Shown in pieces: positions 8,517-17,463 of a stretch of DNA of 64,000 nucleotides (its first letter is position 1; every line of letters begins with the position of its first letter). The stretch is from positions 5,890,001 to 5,954,000 of the forward strand of contig NZ_CP014782.1 of NCBI RefSeq assembly GCF_002005305.1. Direction: 5' to 3'. The notes beneath the pieces are model-generated. The model was not told where the DNA came from. It did not search any database and was given only the letters and a program-made list of their open reading frames with translations. The stretch comes from Shewanella psychrophila. Lineage in GTDB: Bacteria; Pseudomonadota; Gammaproteobacteria; Enterobacterales; Shewanellaceae. A program made the translations under genes and the position numbers.

Positions 8517-8802
8517 TTATACCGATTGATATAATTCTGTCGTTTTATATCTTCTCAACCAGGCAATCTAGGAAACTAAACAAGAGTTCAGGCATCAACT
8601 CAGAGTACTCGAAAATTTGACGTGGGCAAGCTGCACTGCTTGCCAGAATTTTAGTCGATGGCAAGACTCCCGGCATATCATTGTGCCAATGGCCCACAAC
8701 CTCTTGATGCTTAAAATGACTAAGCATGGAATGATTCAGCCCTATGTCTGTCAGACACTATTAGAAAAATATCAGATCGCTCAATAATACCAATCGGTAT
8801 AA
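8517..8802. mobile_element. MITE-like element carrying a captured gene fragment
   Basis: Terminal inverted repeats: TTATACCGATTGATATAATT at 8517-8536 and, at 8783-8802, the complement of TTATACCGATTGGTATTATT (18 of 20 match). The interior is almost entirely a shortened copy of the GATase gene found about 1 kb to the right. No transposase is encoded. No target-site duplication was confirmed. Confidence 0.6.
8545..8758 (-). pseudogene. Truncated duplicate of the glutamine amidotransferase gene
   Basis: The reading frame from 8727 begins MLSHFKHQEVVGHWHNDMPG, nearly identical to residues 128 onward of the intact gene at 9625-10341. DNA similarity continues upstream to about 8758. After EYSEL the copy jumps to a LLFSFLDCLVEK ending, matching the extreme C-terminus of the parent, so about 50 internal codons including the catalytic His/Glu are deleted. 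The N-terminal half with the catalytic Cys is also missing. Non-functional as an enzyme. Confidence 0.85.
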
Positions 8803-8820
8803 CGGCTAGTTAATCTCCGC

Positions 8821-8925
8821 TCAAAGCAAAACCAAAGAGAAACAACAACGCTACCAATCACGATCACAAACCAAACTAAGAAACCACATCAACACACAAA
8901 AACCAAACATACCCACATCAAATTA
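8821..8925 (+). other. A/C-rich, G/T-poor tract
   Basis: About 105 bases made mostly of A and C on the plus strand, with few G or T, unlike the surroundings. It lies upstream of the DUF2799 lipoprotein gene. Such C-over-G unstructured sequence would suit a Rho-loading (rut) region or an unstructured leader; neither is shown. Confidence 0.4.
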
Positions 8926-9021
8926 GGGTCAATCTGATGCAGATGTAAATAAAAATCAAAGAGAAAGGTTTCGTGCGTGTATCTCTGTTAAATTACCGCC
9001 CTATATTCGATGGGAGATATC

Positions 9022-9576
9022 ATGAAATTTAAAATTCTTGCAGTATTAACAGCCCTAAGCCTGACTCAATGCTCAAGTATGAATATGGAGCAATGCCAAC
9101 TTGCAGATTGGTATTCTATAGGTATGAGTGACGGCAATAACGGCGCAGTGTCTTACACCGTCAATGACTATATCAAAGACTGTAATGAGTTCGGTTTAGC
9201 CGTGAATAGCGAAAAGTGGACTGCAGGCTATCAAGCCGGACTTAAGAACTACTGCCAGACAGAAAATGGTTACAAGCTGGGATTACAAGGGGCTTACTAC
9301 AATGGTGTTTGCTCCAATAACGAATTCCTAAAAAGATATAATGAAGGTCATCGTAAATACGAGATAAAACAGCGGATCTCAAGTATTGAATCGAGACTGG
9401 AAGATATCAATCATGAAATAACCAGCCTCAATAAAAAAATTAATGCAGGCCAAGAGGTCGCTAATAACAAAGAAGACAAAAAGAGCCTGAAACGAGAAGA
9501 AAATAAGTTAGAAAAAGAGCTAATGCTGCTGCGTATCGGTGCTGCAGATATCCTCCCGATTCAATTCATCTTCTAA
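9022..9576 (+). CDS. DUF2799 lipoprotein
   Basis: 184 residues. The start at ATG 9022 is supported by GGGAG at 9012-9016. The N-terminus MKFKILAVLTALSLTQC is a lipoprotein signal with lipobox LTQC. The body has the DUF2799 pattern: DWYSIGMSDG, a GYQAGLKNYC repeat-like motif, and ENGYKLGLQG. From about residue 110 a long charged coiled coil follows (RISSIESRLEDINHEITSLN...). Cell-envelope location is likely; function unknown. Confidence 0.8.
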   Translation: MKFKILAVLTALSLTQCSSMNMEQCQLADWYSIGMSDGNNGAVSYTVNDYIKDCNEFGLAVNSEKWTAGYQAGLKNYCQTENGYKLGLQGAYYNGVCSNNEFLKRYNEGHRKYEIKQRISSIESRLEDINHEITSLNKKINAGQEVANNKEDKKSLKREENKLEKELMLLRIGAADILPIQFIF

Positions 9577-9624
9577 GCCTTAATCCTAAACTGGGGCTTT
9601 AAATAGGCCCCTCATGCCAGAGTC

Positions 9625-10341
9625 TTACAATGTAAGCCTATAGTTATCGACTAGATCATCAAGGAAAGAAAACAATAATGTGTTCATATTTATAGTATCA
9701 GTTGCAAGCAGAACTTCCCTACTCTGAACCCAAGGCTCATTCGTCACCAAACTCGCATCCAAACCAGCGTTCACTAGCTCTCGCATGCTTTCCTTGGTGA
9801 ACTCCAGGTGACATTGGAAGCCATAAATCAGCTCAGAGTACTCGACAATTTGACGTGGGCAAGCCGCACTGCTTGCCAGAATTTTCGTCGATGGCAAGAC
9901 TCCCGGCATATCATTGTGCCAATGACCCACAACCTCTTGATGCTTAAAATGACTAAGCATGGAATGACTCTGCCCTACGTCTGTCAGAGTAATTGGGAAG
10001 TAACCAATTTCAGTATTTGGGCTAGACTCAAACTTGGCGCCCAGTGCTTCACCAATCAATTGTGCCCCCAGACATACCCCAAGAATTGCTTTACCCGCCT
10101 CAATACACTGGCTGATTAGATTGATTTCGTTTTGCGCACTGAAATGGGCGCACTCTTGTACTCTGGTTAACGGAGATTGAGGCCCGCCAAGGATAATTAG
10201 CAAATCGAAATCAAGCTGACTTGGTAATGCATCCCCCAGATATAACCGGGAACTGGTTTGTTTAAAACCTCGGTCGGTTATCCACTGAGTAAACGCCCCG
10301 GGACCTTCATAAGATTCATGGATAATAAAATGAACATGCAT
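9625..10341 (-). CDS. Class I glutamine amidotransferase-like protein
   Basis: 238-residue GATase1 domain of the stand-alone GMP-synthase-like type. The nucleophile elbow GVCLGAQLIG places Cys at residue 90, and FQCHLEFT gives the His178/Glu180 pair, so the triad is complete. The oxyanion region LGGPQSP is present. Such proteins hydrolyse glutamine or gamma-glutamyl compounds; the acceptor here is unknown. Divergent from the AraC gene at 10442 with 100 bp between. A deleted copy of this gene sits in the element at 8517-8802. Confidence 0.85.
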   Translation of the reverse strand: MHVHFIIHESYEGPGAFTQWITDRGFKQTSSRLYLGDALPSQLDFDLLIILGGPQSPLTRVQECAHFSAQNEINLISQCIEAGKAILGVCLGAQLIGEALGAKFESSPNTEIGYFPITLTDVGQSHSMLSHFKHQEVVGHWHNDMPGVLPSTKILASSAACPRQIVEYSELIYGFQCHLEFTKESMRELVNAGLDASLVTNEPWVQSREVLLATDTINMNTLLFSFLDDLVDNYRLTL

Positions 10342-10441
10342 AGCGATACCTCATCAATTTGCTGAATGAAGCGTCATGCTATCGAAAAAAACTACGTCTT
10401 AATCTATGCTATAAGCCATTAAACATCGATAAGTCGCCACA

Positions 10442-11275
10442 ATGAATAAAGTGCGAGAAAAATTAGCCAATGAACAAATAAGCCATGCTGACACTAGCCA
10501 AGTCATCGCTAAGACGATTGATATGCCAAGCAGTTTTGTTGATGACTGGCATTCACACCCCTGGCATCAGATCATTTTTCCAGTCTCAGGGCTACTGCAA
10601 TCTGATATTGGTAAGATGAGCTTTATCGTTCCTCACAATGGTATGCTCTTTGTTCCGGCAAATACACCACATAAGTCAGTAGCCGTCACTCAAACCCGGT
10701 TCTTATCCCTCTACTTAAACCCACACTTAAATTCAAAACCGTTAAACACAAAGCAGTTGACCACAAAGCAGGGCATTAAATTTTTGGATAAGCCAAAATC
10801 TTGCCTAGTGACCCCATTTCTAAAAGAGCTACTCCTGCACTTGATACGAGGCGAACAGGCCACACAAACAGAAGAGATGACAACACATCTGCTTTTAGTC
10901 CTCAACGATCAACTCGAGCTAGCAAACAGTTATCAGATCCCACTATTAATCCCCGGTGATCGCAGACTAAAAATGATATTTTCTCAGCTAAAGCAACAGC
11001 CAGATTTACAGCTCACGTTATCTGATTGGGCGAAAAGGGTTGGCGCATCACAAAGGACACTATCGAGACTGTGTAACAAGGAATTTAATCAATCCTTTTC
11101 ACTCTGGAGACAAAATGTCCGATTAGTGCTGGCACTGCAGTATTTAGAAAGCAAACTGCCCATTAACAGCATAGCCCTTGAGCTGGGGTATAAATCAGAT
11201 TCAGCCTTTATCCATGCGTTTAAGAAGTTATTCAAGCAAACACCTAGCCAATACCGAAAGAGCGCCCTCGACTAA
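10442..11275 (+). CDS. AraC-family transcriptional regulator
   Basis: 277 residues: an N-terminal cupin sensor (DDWHSHPWHQIIFPVSG, then FVPANTPHKS) and a C-terminal double helix-turn-helix (LTLSDWAKRVGASQRTLSRLCNKE; INSIALELGYKSDSAFIHAFKKLF; TPSQYR). This is the layout of small-molecule-responsive AraC regulators. It is divergent from the GATase gene, which makes that gene a plausible but unproven target. Effector unknown. Confidence 0.9.
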   Translation: MNKVREKLANEQISHADTSQVIAKTIDMPSSFVDDWHSHPWHQIIFPVSGLLQSDIGKMSFIVPHNGMLFVPANTPHKSVAVTQTRFLSLYLNPHLNSKPLNTKQLTTKQGIKFLDKPKSCLVTPFLKELLLHLIRGEQATQTEEMTTHLLLVLNDQLELANSYQIPLLIPGDRRLKMIFSQLKQQPDLQLTLSDWAKRVGASQRTLSRLCNKEFNQSFSLWRQNVRLVLALQYLESKLPINSIALELGYKSDSAFIHAFKKLFKQTPSQYRKSALD

Positions 11276-11388
11276 CATGCTTACAGAAAGCTAAGCGGGT
11301 ACATTTATTTTTTTAAAGCCCCGAAATGCGCTTTGATGAGTGATAGAATCGATGCCTGTTTAATTTACAAACCATACAAGGTAGTGCA

Positions 11389-11640
11389 ATGAACCCCATT
11401 CTTGCGATCTTAAAAGAACACAATGTCAGTGATACACAGATCAAAGATCTGTTCCAGACGCTGACTGAAAACCCTATGGCAGCGATGGCCACAATCGGCC
11501 AGTTAGGCATCCCCCCAGAGAAACTACAACAGCTAATGGGGCTTGTCATGCAAAACCCTGCCCTGATAAAAGAAGCGGTTGTTGAGCTAGGTCTGGATTT
11601 CTCGAAAGTTGAAGCCGCAAAAGCACAGCTACAGAAATAA
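11389..11640 (+). CDS. DUF2999 family small protein
   Basis: 83 residues, helical and methionine-rich (MNPILAILKEHNVSDTQI; NPMAAMATIGQLGIPPEKL). It matches my memory of DUF2999, a small conserved family of Shewanella and Vibrio with unknown function. No signal or membrane segment. Single gene followed by a GC-rich hairpin at 11697-11717. Confidence 0.75.
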   Translation: MNPILAILKEHNVSDTQIKDLFQTLTENPMAAMATIGQLGIPPEKLQQLMGLVMQNPALIKEAVVELGLDFSKVEAAKAQLQK

Positions 11641-11981
11641 GCTAATTTTGACTCATTAACCCTGAGTTATATCAATCGATATTAAGTGAACTGTTCTTGG
11701 GGCTTTATCTGCCCCAAAACAGATAAAATCAATACTTATAGACCTCATTTCAAAGCCAAATCAACGTTTTTCCAGTCCTTTAACCTCCTTGCTTACCTTA
11801 TCCATCCCCCTGTTTTAATTAAGTGCCCCCTCAATTAAAAAATCCTTACCGCACCATTAAAGAAAGTAAACTATTTTTAGCACTCCATTGGTTCTAACAT
11901 CTTCCTATCGAATCTTCTGGGTTACTTGATCACATCACCTCCAAATCGAGTTTTCAAGTTAATCAATAGAAAGGAACGTAA
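11641..11981. other. nrfA upstream region with hairpin
   Basis: TTGGGGC at 11697-11703 pairs with GCCCCAA at 11711-11717, a probable terminator for the DUF2999 gene, though the T-run is weak. The rest is the AT-rich nrfA leader. AAGGAA at about 11971-11976 is the nrfA ribosome-binding site. No site meeting the FNR or CRP consensus was found. Confidence 0.5.
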
Positions 11982-13391
11982 ATGAAACCAATGACTTTAA
12001 GGCTCACGCCAGTTAGTTTCCTCATATCATTAGCCCTTGTACCTTCATCTTTTGCCTATGCGCAAGATGAAGGTCAGGGGCTTGACCCACGCAGTGAACA
12101 GTACACTAAGAAGTTTCCTAAGCAGTATAAAAGCTGGAAAAAAACCACTGATTACAGTGACAAAGTTGATGAGGTAGCTGAAAATCCAAACCTAGTTATT
12201 TTATGGGCTGGCTATGCCTTCTCAAGAGATTACACCCGTGCCAGAGGGCATCAATATGCTGTTACTGATCTAAGAGAGACCCTTAGAACCGGCTCTCCCG
12301 ATGAAAAGCAGCCCGACATGATGCCTATGGCTTGTTGGAGTTGTAAGGGACCCGATGTACCAAGAATGATCGCCGAGCAGGGCGAGGATGGATTTTTCTC
12401 AGGTAAGTGGAGTAAAGGTGGCTCAGAGATAGTCAACACTATCGGTTGCCAAGATTGCCACGAACCAGGCTCTTCAAAGTTGCGAATGGCGCGCCCCTTT
12501 GCCGAGCGTGCCATGGAGAGCATAGGTTTAAAGTGGGATGATGCAAGTCGAAAAGATAAACAAGCCATGGTCTGTGGACAGTGTCATGTCGAGTATTACT
12601 TCGAGGGTAAAAATAAAAAAGCTAAATTCCCATGGGATAATGGAGTAAAAGCTGATCAGGCTGAAGCTTACTTCGACTCTATTAACTTTACCGACTGGAC
12701 ACATCAGCTATCGAAGACGCCGATGCTTAAAGCACAACATCCAGACTATGAGACATGGAGTCAGGGAATACATGGCCAAAACAATGTCACCTGTATCGAT
12801 TGCCATATGCCAAAAATAGTCAACGAGCAAGGTCGCAAGTATACCGATCATCGGGTGGGTAACCCTTTCGATCGTTTCGAGCAAACTTGTGCAAGTTGTC
12901 ACGAGCAGACTAAAGAGCAATTACAAGATATTGTTGCCCAGCGAACAGCTAAGATTAATGAGCTTAAAGTAAATGCTGAGACCCAGTTAGTACATGCTCA
13001 CTATGAAACAGCAGCTGTGCTAGCAGCAGGTGCAACAGATGCAGAAGTTCATGACATTCAGCAAGATATTCGTCATGCACAATGGCGCTGGGATCATGCT
13101 ACCGCTTCACATGGCATAGCCATGCATAATCCTGATGAAGCACTCAGAGTATTAGGCACGGCTATCGACAGAGCCGCCAATGCCCGCATTAAGTTGGCTA
13201 GACTACTGAGCAGTAAAGGAGTCAAGCAACCTGTCGCTATTCCAGAGATTTCAACCAAGGCAAAAGCACAAGCCGCTATCGGCTTAGATATGGATAAACT
13301 TAACACAGAGAAAGCGCAATTTATTGAAAAGGTCATCCCTCAATGGGATGAAGAGGCAAAGTTAAGAGAAGCCAAATACGATAATAATTAA
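11982..13391 (+). CDS. nrfA: Cytochrome c nitrite reductase, pentahaem (ammonia-forming)
   Basis: 469-residue periplasmic NrfA reducing nitrite to ammonium with six electrons in anaerobic respiration. The signal peptide ends near SSFAYAQD. Five haem sites are visible: the catalytic lysine-ligated CWSCK at residues 118-122, then CQDCH (156), CGQCH (198), CIDCH (271) and CASCH (303). The segment [10 protein letters not shown] provides a further His. No nrfBCD or nrfH follows, consistent with shewanellae where electrons come from CymA (established for the genus, not visible here). Single gene. Confidence 0.97.
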   Translation: MKPMTLRLTPVSFLISLALVPSSFAYAQDEGQGLDPRSEQYTKKFPKQYKSWKKTTDYSDKVDEVAENPNLVILWAGYAFSRDYTRARGHQYAVTDLRETLRTGSPDEKQPDMMPMACWSCKGPDVPRMIAEQGEDGFFSGKWSKGGSEIVNTIGCQDCHEPGSSKLRMARPFAERAMESIGLKWDDASRKDKQAMVCGQCHVEYYFEGKNKKAKFPWDNGVKADQAEAYFDSINFTDWTHQLSKTPMLKAQHPDYETWSQGIHGQNNVTCIDCHMPKIVNEQGRKYTDHRVGNPFDRFEQTCASCHEQTKEQLQDIVAQRTAKINELKVNAETQLVHAHYETAAVLAAGATDAEVHDIQQDIRHAQWRWDHATASHGIAMHNPDEALRVLGTAIDRAANARIKLARLLSSKGVKQPVAIPEISTKAKAQAAIGLDMDKLNTEKAQFIEKVIPQWDEEAKLREAKYDNN

Positions 13392-13478
13392 CCTTCACAC
13401 GATCCCCCTGCTCACATGGATGTGAGCAACCACTAACAATGCCCTCCATAATGAGTAACTTCCCCTCACTAGCTTTCC

Positions 13479-13525
13479 AATAAATGAGGCAATGAAATAA
13501 ATGAGGCAATGAAATAAATGAGGCC
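13479..13525. repeat. 17-bp tandem repeat
   Basis: Units start at 13479, 13496 and 13513 (AATAAATGAGGCAATGA, third partial). The third unit runs into the REP-like core TAAATGAGGCCACCCAT, so the tandem unit looks derived from the REP-like core. Confidence 0.8.
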
Positions 13526-13531
13526 ACCCAT
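13515..13531 (-). repeat. REP-like core, inverted copy
   Basis: Complement of ATGGGTGGCCTCATTTA, one base different from the direct copies at 14772-14788 and 16044-16060. It lies downstream of the RAYT gene. Confidence 0.65.
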
Positions 13532-13732
13532 GATTAATCAATGAGATACCAACCAACTTCCTAATTTCTATACTTAGCTAAGCTGACAAAGTTAAATCAG
13601 CCAGTCATCAGACTATTCAGAACTGATTACCTACAGAATTGGTCGCTTTAAGCAGCGGGAGGTGAATTAAATGCAAGACTACCCAACCCATTAAGTTAAT
13701 TGGTTAACTGGAACAAAGAGGGATTGAAATTA

Positions 13733-14710
13733 TCAGCTTACTTGTAAGTACTGACAACATTGAGAAAAATGCCGTCCTCGCTTCTCTAAGTGTTCACAAT
13801 AGTTCGTAAGTTCTTGCAGAGTGCCAACAGGGCCATGAAAAATCTTACCAAAATCAGAGGTGAGCTTTATCCAGTTATCAGTGGGGATATTTAGCCGAAT
13901 CAATATTGCTGCAGCATTGGCTGAAATCGAACCTCGCTTATCATCACGAAGTATACGACCCGTTTCATCAACCAACTCCAAGTAGTCTTTAAGATTAAAC
14001 TTGATACCTTTAGCTTGATGAGCATGCTCATTGCCAATAAAAGGCAGTAGTTTTACCGGTTGCTTCCCCTTCAAGGCCGCCTCAACTCTAAGCTGAAGAC
14101 TTGTATAGTCAGAATTTTCAGGTGTTTGAGCTACCTTCGCACGTATAGGGTTCAATTCCACATACGCCATACACGCTAGAACTGCCGCTTCATCTAGTAA
14201 AGCTTGGCTTTTGAACCGCCTCTCCCAGAAATGCCCGGTGCAGTTATCTTCATAATTTGCTTTCCTGGCTATGGGTTCATTGAGACAACGCATAAACCAA
14301 CTAACATCACTAAGACGTGAACGATAGGTGGCAATAAGACGCTTTAATTGAGCCACTTGGTACTCATAAATAACCTCTCCTTTAGTAAACTTTCGTGTCA
14401 GGTCTGTACCTTTAAAACATTTATGCCATTGTTCAACCACCTCCCTATCGGACCAGGTATTGGTCGTGTTCAAATCAATATACAAAACGAGATGGAGATG
14501 ATTACTCATTACGGCATACGCAGCCACATCAATAGCAAATACCTCAGTCAGTTTAAGGATCTGTACTTCTACCCAAGCTCGACGATGATCATAATTTTTA
14601 CCTGTATATTTGTCGTCTCCGCAGAGATGGGCGCGGCGGACAACTCGACTACAACAGTGATAATAAGGTGTGTCTTCTAGACTTATTTGCGAACTTCGAG
14701 GACGGGGCAT
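13733..14710 (-). CDS. REP-associated tyrosine transposase (RAYT, Y1/TnpA_REP family)
   Basis: 325 residues of the Y1_Tnp HUH superfamily. It begins MPRPRSSQISLEDTPYYHCC and has the HUH metal motif in AVMSNHLHLVLY, the ERRFKSQALLDE segment after CTGHFWERR, and AYVELNPIRA, all typical of the long RAYT group. The catalytic Tyr is probably in LIATYRSRL. RAYTs cut and join single-stranded REP palindromes and are usually single-copy and immobile. REP-like cores lie on both sides of this gene. It appears intact. Confidence 0.9.
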   Translation of the reverse strand: MPRPRSSQISLEDTPYYHCCSRVVRRAHLCGDDKYTGKNYDHRRAWVEVQILKLTEVFAIDVAAYAVMSNHLHLVLYIDLNTTNTWSDREVVEQWHKCFKGTDLTRKFTKGEVIYEYQVAQLKRLIATYRSRLSDVSWFMRCLNEPIARKANYEDNCTGHFWERRFKSQALLDEAAVLACMAYVELNPIRAKVAQTPENSDYTSLQLRVEAALKGKQPVKLLPFIGNEHAHQAKGIKFNLKDYLELVDETGRILRDDKRGSISANAAAILIRLNIPTDNWIKLTSDFGKIFHGPVGTLQELTNYCEHLEKRGRHFSQCCQYLQVS

Positions 14711-15079
14711 AGTAGTCTCCAGCTTAAACTCTTCATTAAGCTTAGTAAGAAGAATAACAGCACCATTAACAATGGGTGGCCTGATTTATTAGCCTGATTT
14801 ATTAGTCACAATTCCACAGCATTATGGAAAATTCCAACTTTAAGAAACAGCTCTGTGTTAAATATGCCCTTGATAGGTAAGTTAGCTTCATCAAATAAGT
14901 GATAGATTTACTCTAATGAGCTTTACTCGATTACAACTATAAAAATATAGAAAAAACCACAATAAAGATAAGCGAACTCTACGACCTTTGTCTGCAACAT
15001 ATGGCTATGCTATTGTTCGCAACCAACTTATTTAACAGGGAAAGAGAAGGCTAATATTTCCTTCTTTAGTTTATTGATA
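14711..15079. other. RAYT promoter side with REP-like unit
   Basis: Holds the REP-like unit at 14750-14806 and an AT-rich stretch leading to the TonB-domain lipoprotein gene. No other gene is seen. Confidence 0.5.
14750..14806 (+). repeat. REP-like unit 1
   Basis: From 14750 a 34-base stretch (beginning AAGAATAACAGCACC) is identical to 16003-16036. It contains the hairpin CCATT-aac-AATGG and the core ATGGGTGGCCTGATTTA (14772-14788), followed by a direct repeat of GCCTGATTTATT. Confidence 0.85.
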
Positions 15080-15955
15080 ATGAATACAAAATTTAAAATA
15101 AAAACAAAATTAATTTCATTAATCTTAATATTAATGACTTTCGGATGCGCAAGTCAAAGCAAAATCTACACAGAAGAAAAAACTGATAATTCGCCAGTTA
15201 ACAATAATGTTGAACTGGACGTTAAAAATGCCGAAGTTAAACGTTACCCTCCAACTTACCCGAGTGAAGCTGCACGGCAAGGTATAGAAGGATGAGTACA
15301 ATTAACGTTTGATATAGACATGCAAGGACACACACAAAATATCAGCATTATAAAATCAAAACCCAATGCCATTTTTGAACAAAGTGCCATTGACTCCCTA
15401 AAGAAATGGAAATATCACCCTAAGGTGGTTCATGGAAAGACTATTTATCAAAAAGGACAAACCGTACAGCTGAACTTTACTTTAGATAAAGCTGAAGCTT
15501 ATAATCCTTCACCATCGCCTAGTCACTCCTTTAGTCCAAAACCACCAAATAAGCATCAACAAATCACTGATCTTAATGTCTATAACGGAGTGAAAAAAGG
15601 GTTTGAATTGTATACGGAAGGTAAGCTAAATCAAGCCATAGAAACAACTAAAAATATTCAAGCCACGACCCCATTTGAGCAGGCTTATGTTAACAAACTT
15701 ATAGGCAACTTCTACGCTGAAGAAGGTCGTATGGAAAAGGCCATTTACTATTTAAATGAAGCTTGCAAAAGTCGACTACTAACTGATGTTTCTCATGCTG
15801 CTACTACACAATTATTAGCAGATCTCAATTACCACCAAGGGCATTATCAAGTTGCACTAGAAAACTACCAAGACTGGATCATGTTTACAGGCAATCAAGA
15901 CCTGCGAGTATTAGAAAGAATAACAAGTTCAAAGCTAAAATTACGAAGTAATTAG
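15080..15955 (+). pseudogene. TonB C-terminal-domain / TPR lipoprotein, interrupted by in-frame TGA
   Basis: One reading frame from ATG 15080 (or TTG 15074) to 15955, broken only by TGA at 15293-15295. Part 1 is a lipoprotein signal (LILMTFGC) followed by RYPPTYPSEAARQGIEG. Part 2 continues VQLTFDIDMQGHTQNISII...SLKKWKYHP, together giving one TonB C-terminal fold. A Trp commonly stands where the TGA is, so TGG to TGA is the likely change. A TPR-like helical region follows (GKLNQAIETT; GRMEKAIYYLNEAC; GHYQVALENY). Downstream ATGs such as 15320 would start inside the domain. Probably a recent pseudogene; read-through cannot be excluded. Confidence 0.75.
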
Positions 15956-16002
15956 GGATAAAAGAGTCTAACCCTGTCCAAGTTACTACTTTGAAGAAGG
16001 GC

Positions 16003-16060
16003 AAGAATAACAGCACCATTAACAATGGGTGGCCTGGTTTATGATGGGTGGCCTGATTTA
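16003..16060 (+). repeat. REP-like unit 2 (double core)
   Basis: Repeats the 34-base stretch of unit 1, then carries two cores: ATGGGTGGCCTGGTTTA at 16025-16041 and ATGGGTGGCCTGATTTA at 16044-16060. Confidence 0.85.
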
Positions 16061-16078
16061 TTGCTTTTGAATGACCAT

Positions 16079-16105
16079 AAAAAACGCGAGATAATCTCGC
16101 GTTTT
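16079..16105 (-). terminator. Terminator of the M48-pilin gene
   Basis: AAAACGCGAGA (16081-16091) pairs with TCTCGCGTTTT (16095-16105) around a 3-nt loop; on the minus strand the stem runs into TTTTTT. Confidence 0.9.
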
Positions 16106-16131
16106 GTGTATCGATATAAACGTTAATCAAC

Positions 16132-17463
16132 TTAGCCTTGGCAATCTTCCGGTAAGTAGTCATCAGGAATATGCTCGCTAGTGCATCTCCAGCTGATGTT
16201 GCCCATTTCATCCACGCTCGGGACTAAGTAGATCTCATACTGTTGATAATCTCCTAACGCTTCAGAACCTAGAAAGCTTAAAATACCATCGTTATATAAC
16301 CAGTAGGTTGGCAACTCACGCTCTAATGCGATATCAGCTGGCTCTTCAGGCCACGCATTGCGGATCTTATAATAGACTTCGACAGCCTCACTCACAGGCA
16401 TCATCGCTTTGTGATTAATGTCGACACCTTCAATAGCAAGAGTAATGTCGGTGACTTGTGGCTCGGTCTCCATCTTGTCAGTTTCATGCTGACTCACCTG
16501 GGTGGTTTCTACGCTTGCATTGGCTTTGTCTTGGTACTGTTTATATTGCGGGATCGCGATAGCAGCCATAATACCTATGATTGCCGCCAATACGATTATC
16601 CCCCCAGCACCATTGCCCATACGTGGCACACACATACTCAATAAATAAGCGACGGCGTGACGTGATGGCGGGTGATAAGTGCTGCCGGTAGAGCGTGCAT
16701 GCACGCGAGCCATACGCTTAGTCAGCCAAGGATAACTCGCATTTAGCTCGTGCAGCGACATCCAAAAGCCATTGGTTTGCTTGGCTTGATGAATATATTG
16801 CGCGACATTCATCCGCTTCCATTGCTCTACACCAGCTGCGAGTACTGCTACGGCATTGGTGGCAGAACTGGGCTTATTACAACAGCGCTCCCCATGTAAG
16901 TCACAGGTGTATTCACACGCTCTTGCGTATGCCGGACCTATCAAAGGTAACCAAGCGGAAAATATCAATAAAGACCCTTTACCCAAATGATTGCGGCGAA
17001 TATGGCCAAGCTCATGACCAATATAGAAATTGAGGGCATCTTTATCGGTTTCTAACGCGTCGACAATGGAAGAAAAAAGCACGATATAATTACGACGTAA
17101 GAAACGTGTCGCTAACGCATTCAGCATCCCATCGGCCGCCAATAAATACACCTTAGGTGGATTCGGCATATCTAAGCGTGCACAGCAGGCCAAGTATTGA
17201 GTGTAAAGCTCCGGAAGTTGCTCTGTATTGACTTCAACCGCGGAGCCTTTTAAATAACTGATAAAGGCCGATTGGCTGAATAAGTAAATGATGAAAAACA
17301 GCAGTACATATAACAATGCCATACCAAGTGTGCCGACAATCAGCAATATCCAGCAGAGGCCAGATAAAAACGCCAAAATGCCAAAAAGGGTTTTCTCGTT
17401 ACTATAAACAAGATCCGCCGTGTTAATAGGGTGCTCATTCCCTGATGTTACAACCTGCTCCAT
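16132..17463 (-). CDS. M48 zinc metalloprotease fused to a type IV pilin-like domain
   Basis: 443 residues from the ATG at 17463, chosen because AGGGA lies just upstream; the frame opens at 17481. N-terminal hydrophobic hairpin (residues about 25-65), then an M48 domain with HELGH at residues 150-154 and the downstream Glu ligand in ARACEYTC. At about 288-310 comes VLAAIIGIMAAIAIPQY, almost a type IV pilin N-terminal helix. The rest is pilin-like: SEAVEVYYKIRNAWP and a C-terminal WRCTSEH...YLPEDC with the two pilin disulfide cysteines. No prepilin peptidase site precedes the helix, so it probably serves as a membrane anchor. The fusion suggests an inner-membrane protease with a periplasmic pilin-fold domain; function unknown. 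Confidence 0.85.
   Translation of the reverse strand: MEQVVTSGNEHPINTADLVYSNEKTLFGILAFLSGLCWILLIVGTLGMALLYVLLFFIIYLFSQSAFISYLKGSAVEVNTEQLPELYTQYLACCARLDMPNPPKVYLLAADGMLNALATRFLRRNYIVLFSSIVDALETDKDALNFYIGHELGHIRRNHLGKGSLLIFSAWLPLIGPAYARACEYTCDLHGERCCNKPSSATNAVAVLAAGVEQWKRMNVAQYIHQAKQTNGFWMSLHELNASYPWLTKRMARVHARSTGSTYHPPSRHAVAYLLSMCVPRMGNGAGGIIVLAAIIGIMAAIAIPQYKQYQDKANASVETTQVSQHETDKMETEPQVTDITLAIEGVDINHKAMMPVSEAVEVYYKIRNAWPEEPADIALERELPTYWLYNDGILSFLGSEALGDYQQYEIYLVPSVDEMGNISWRCTSEHIPDDYLPEDCQG

Larger units (their letters stand above)
13392..13732. other. Intergenic stretch with short tandem and REP-like repeats
   Basis: Contains 2.7 copies of a 17-bp unit (AATAAATGAGGCAATGA) from 13479 to about 13525, merging into an inverted REP-like core at 13515-13531. 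No gene is seen in the remainder. Confidence 0.6.

Noticed and set aside
11921..11940. TTGATCACATCAC upstream of nrfA as an FNR or CRP site
   Set aside because: Half-sites are separated by 3 bases rather than 4 for FNR, and the TGTGA half of a CRP site is missing.
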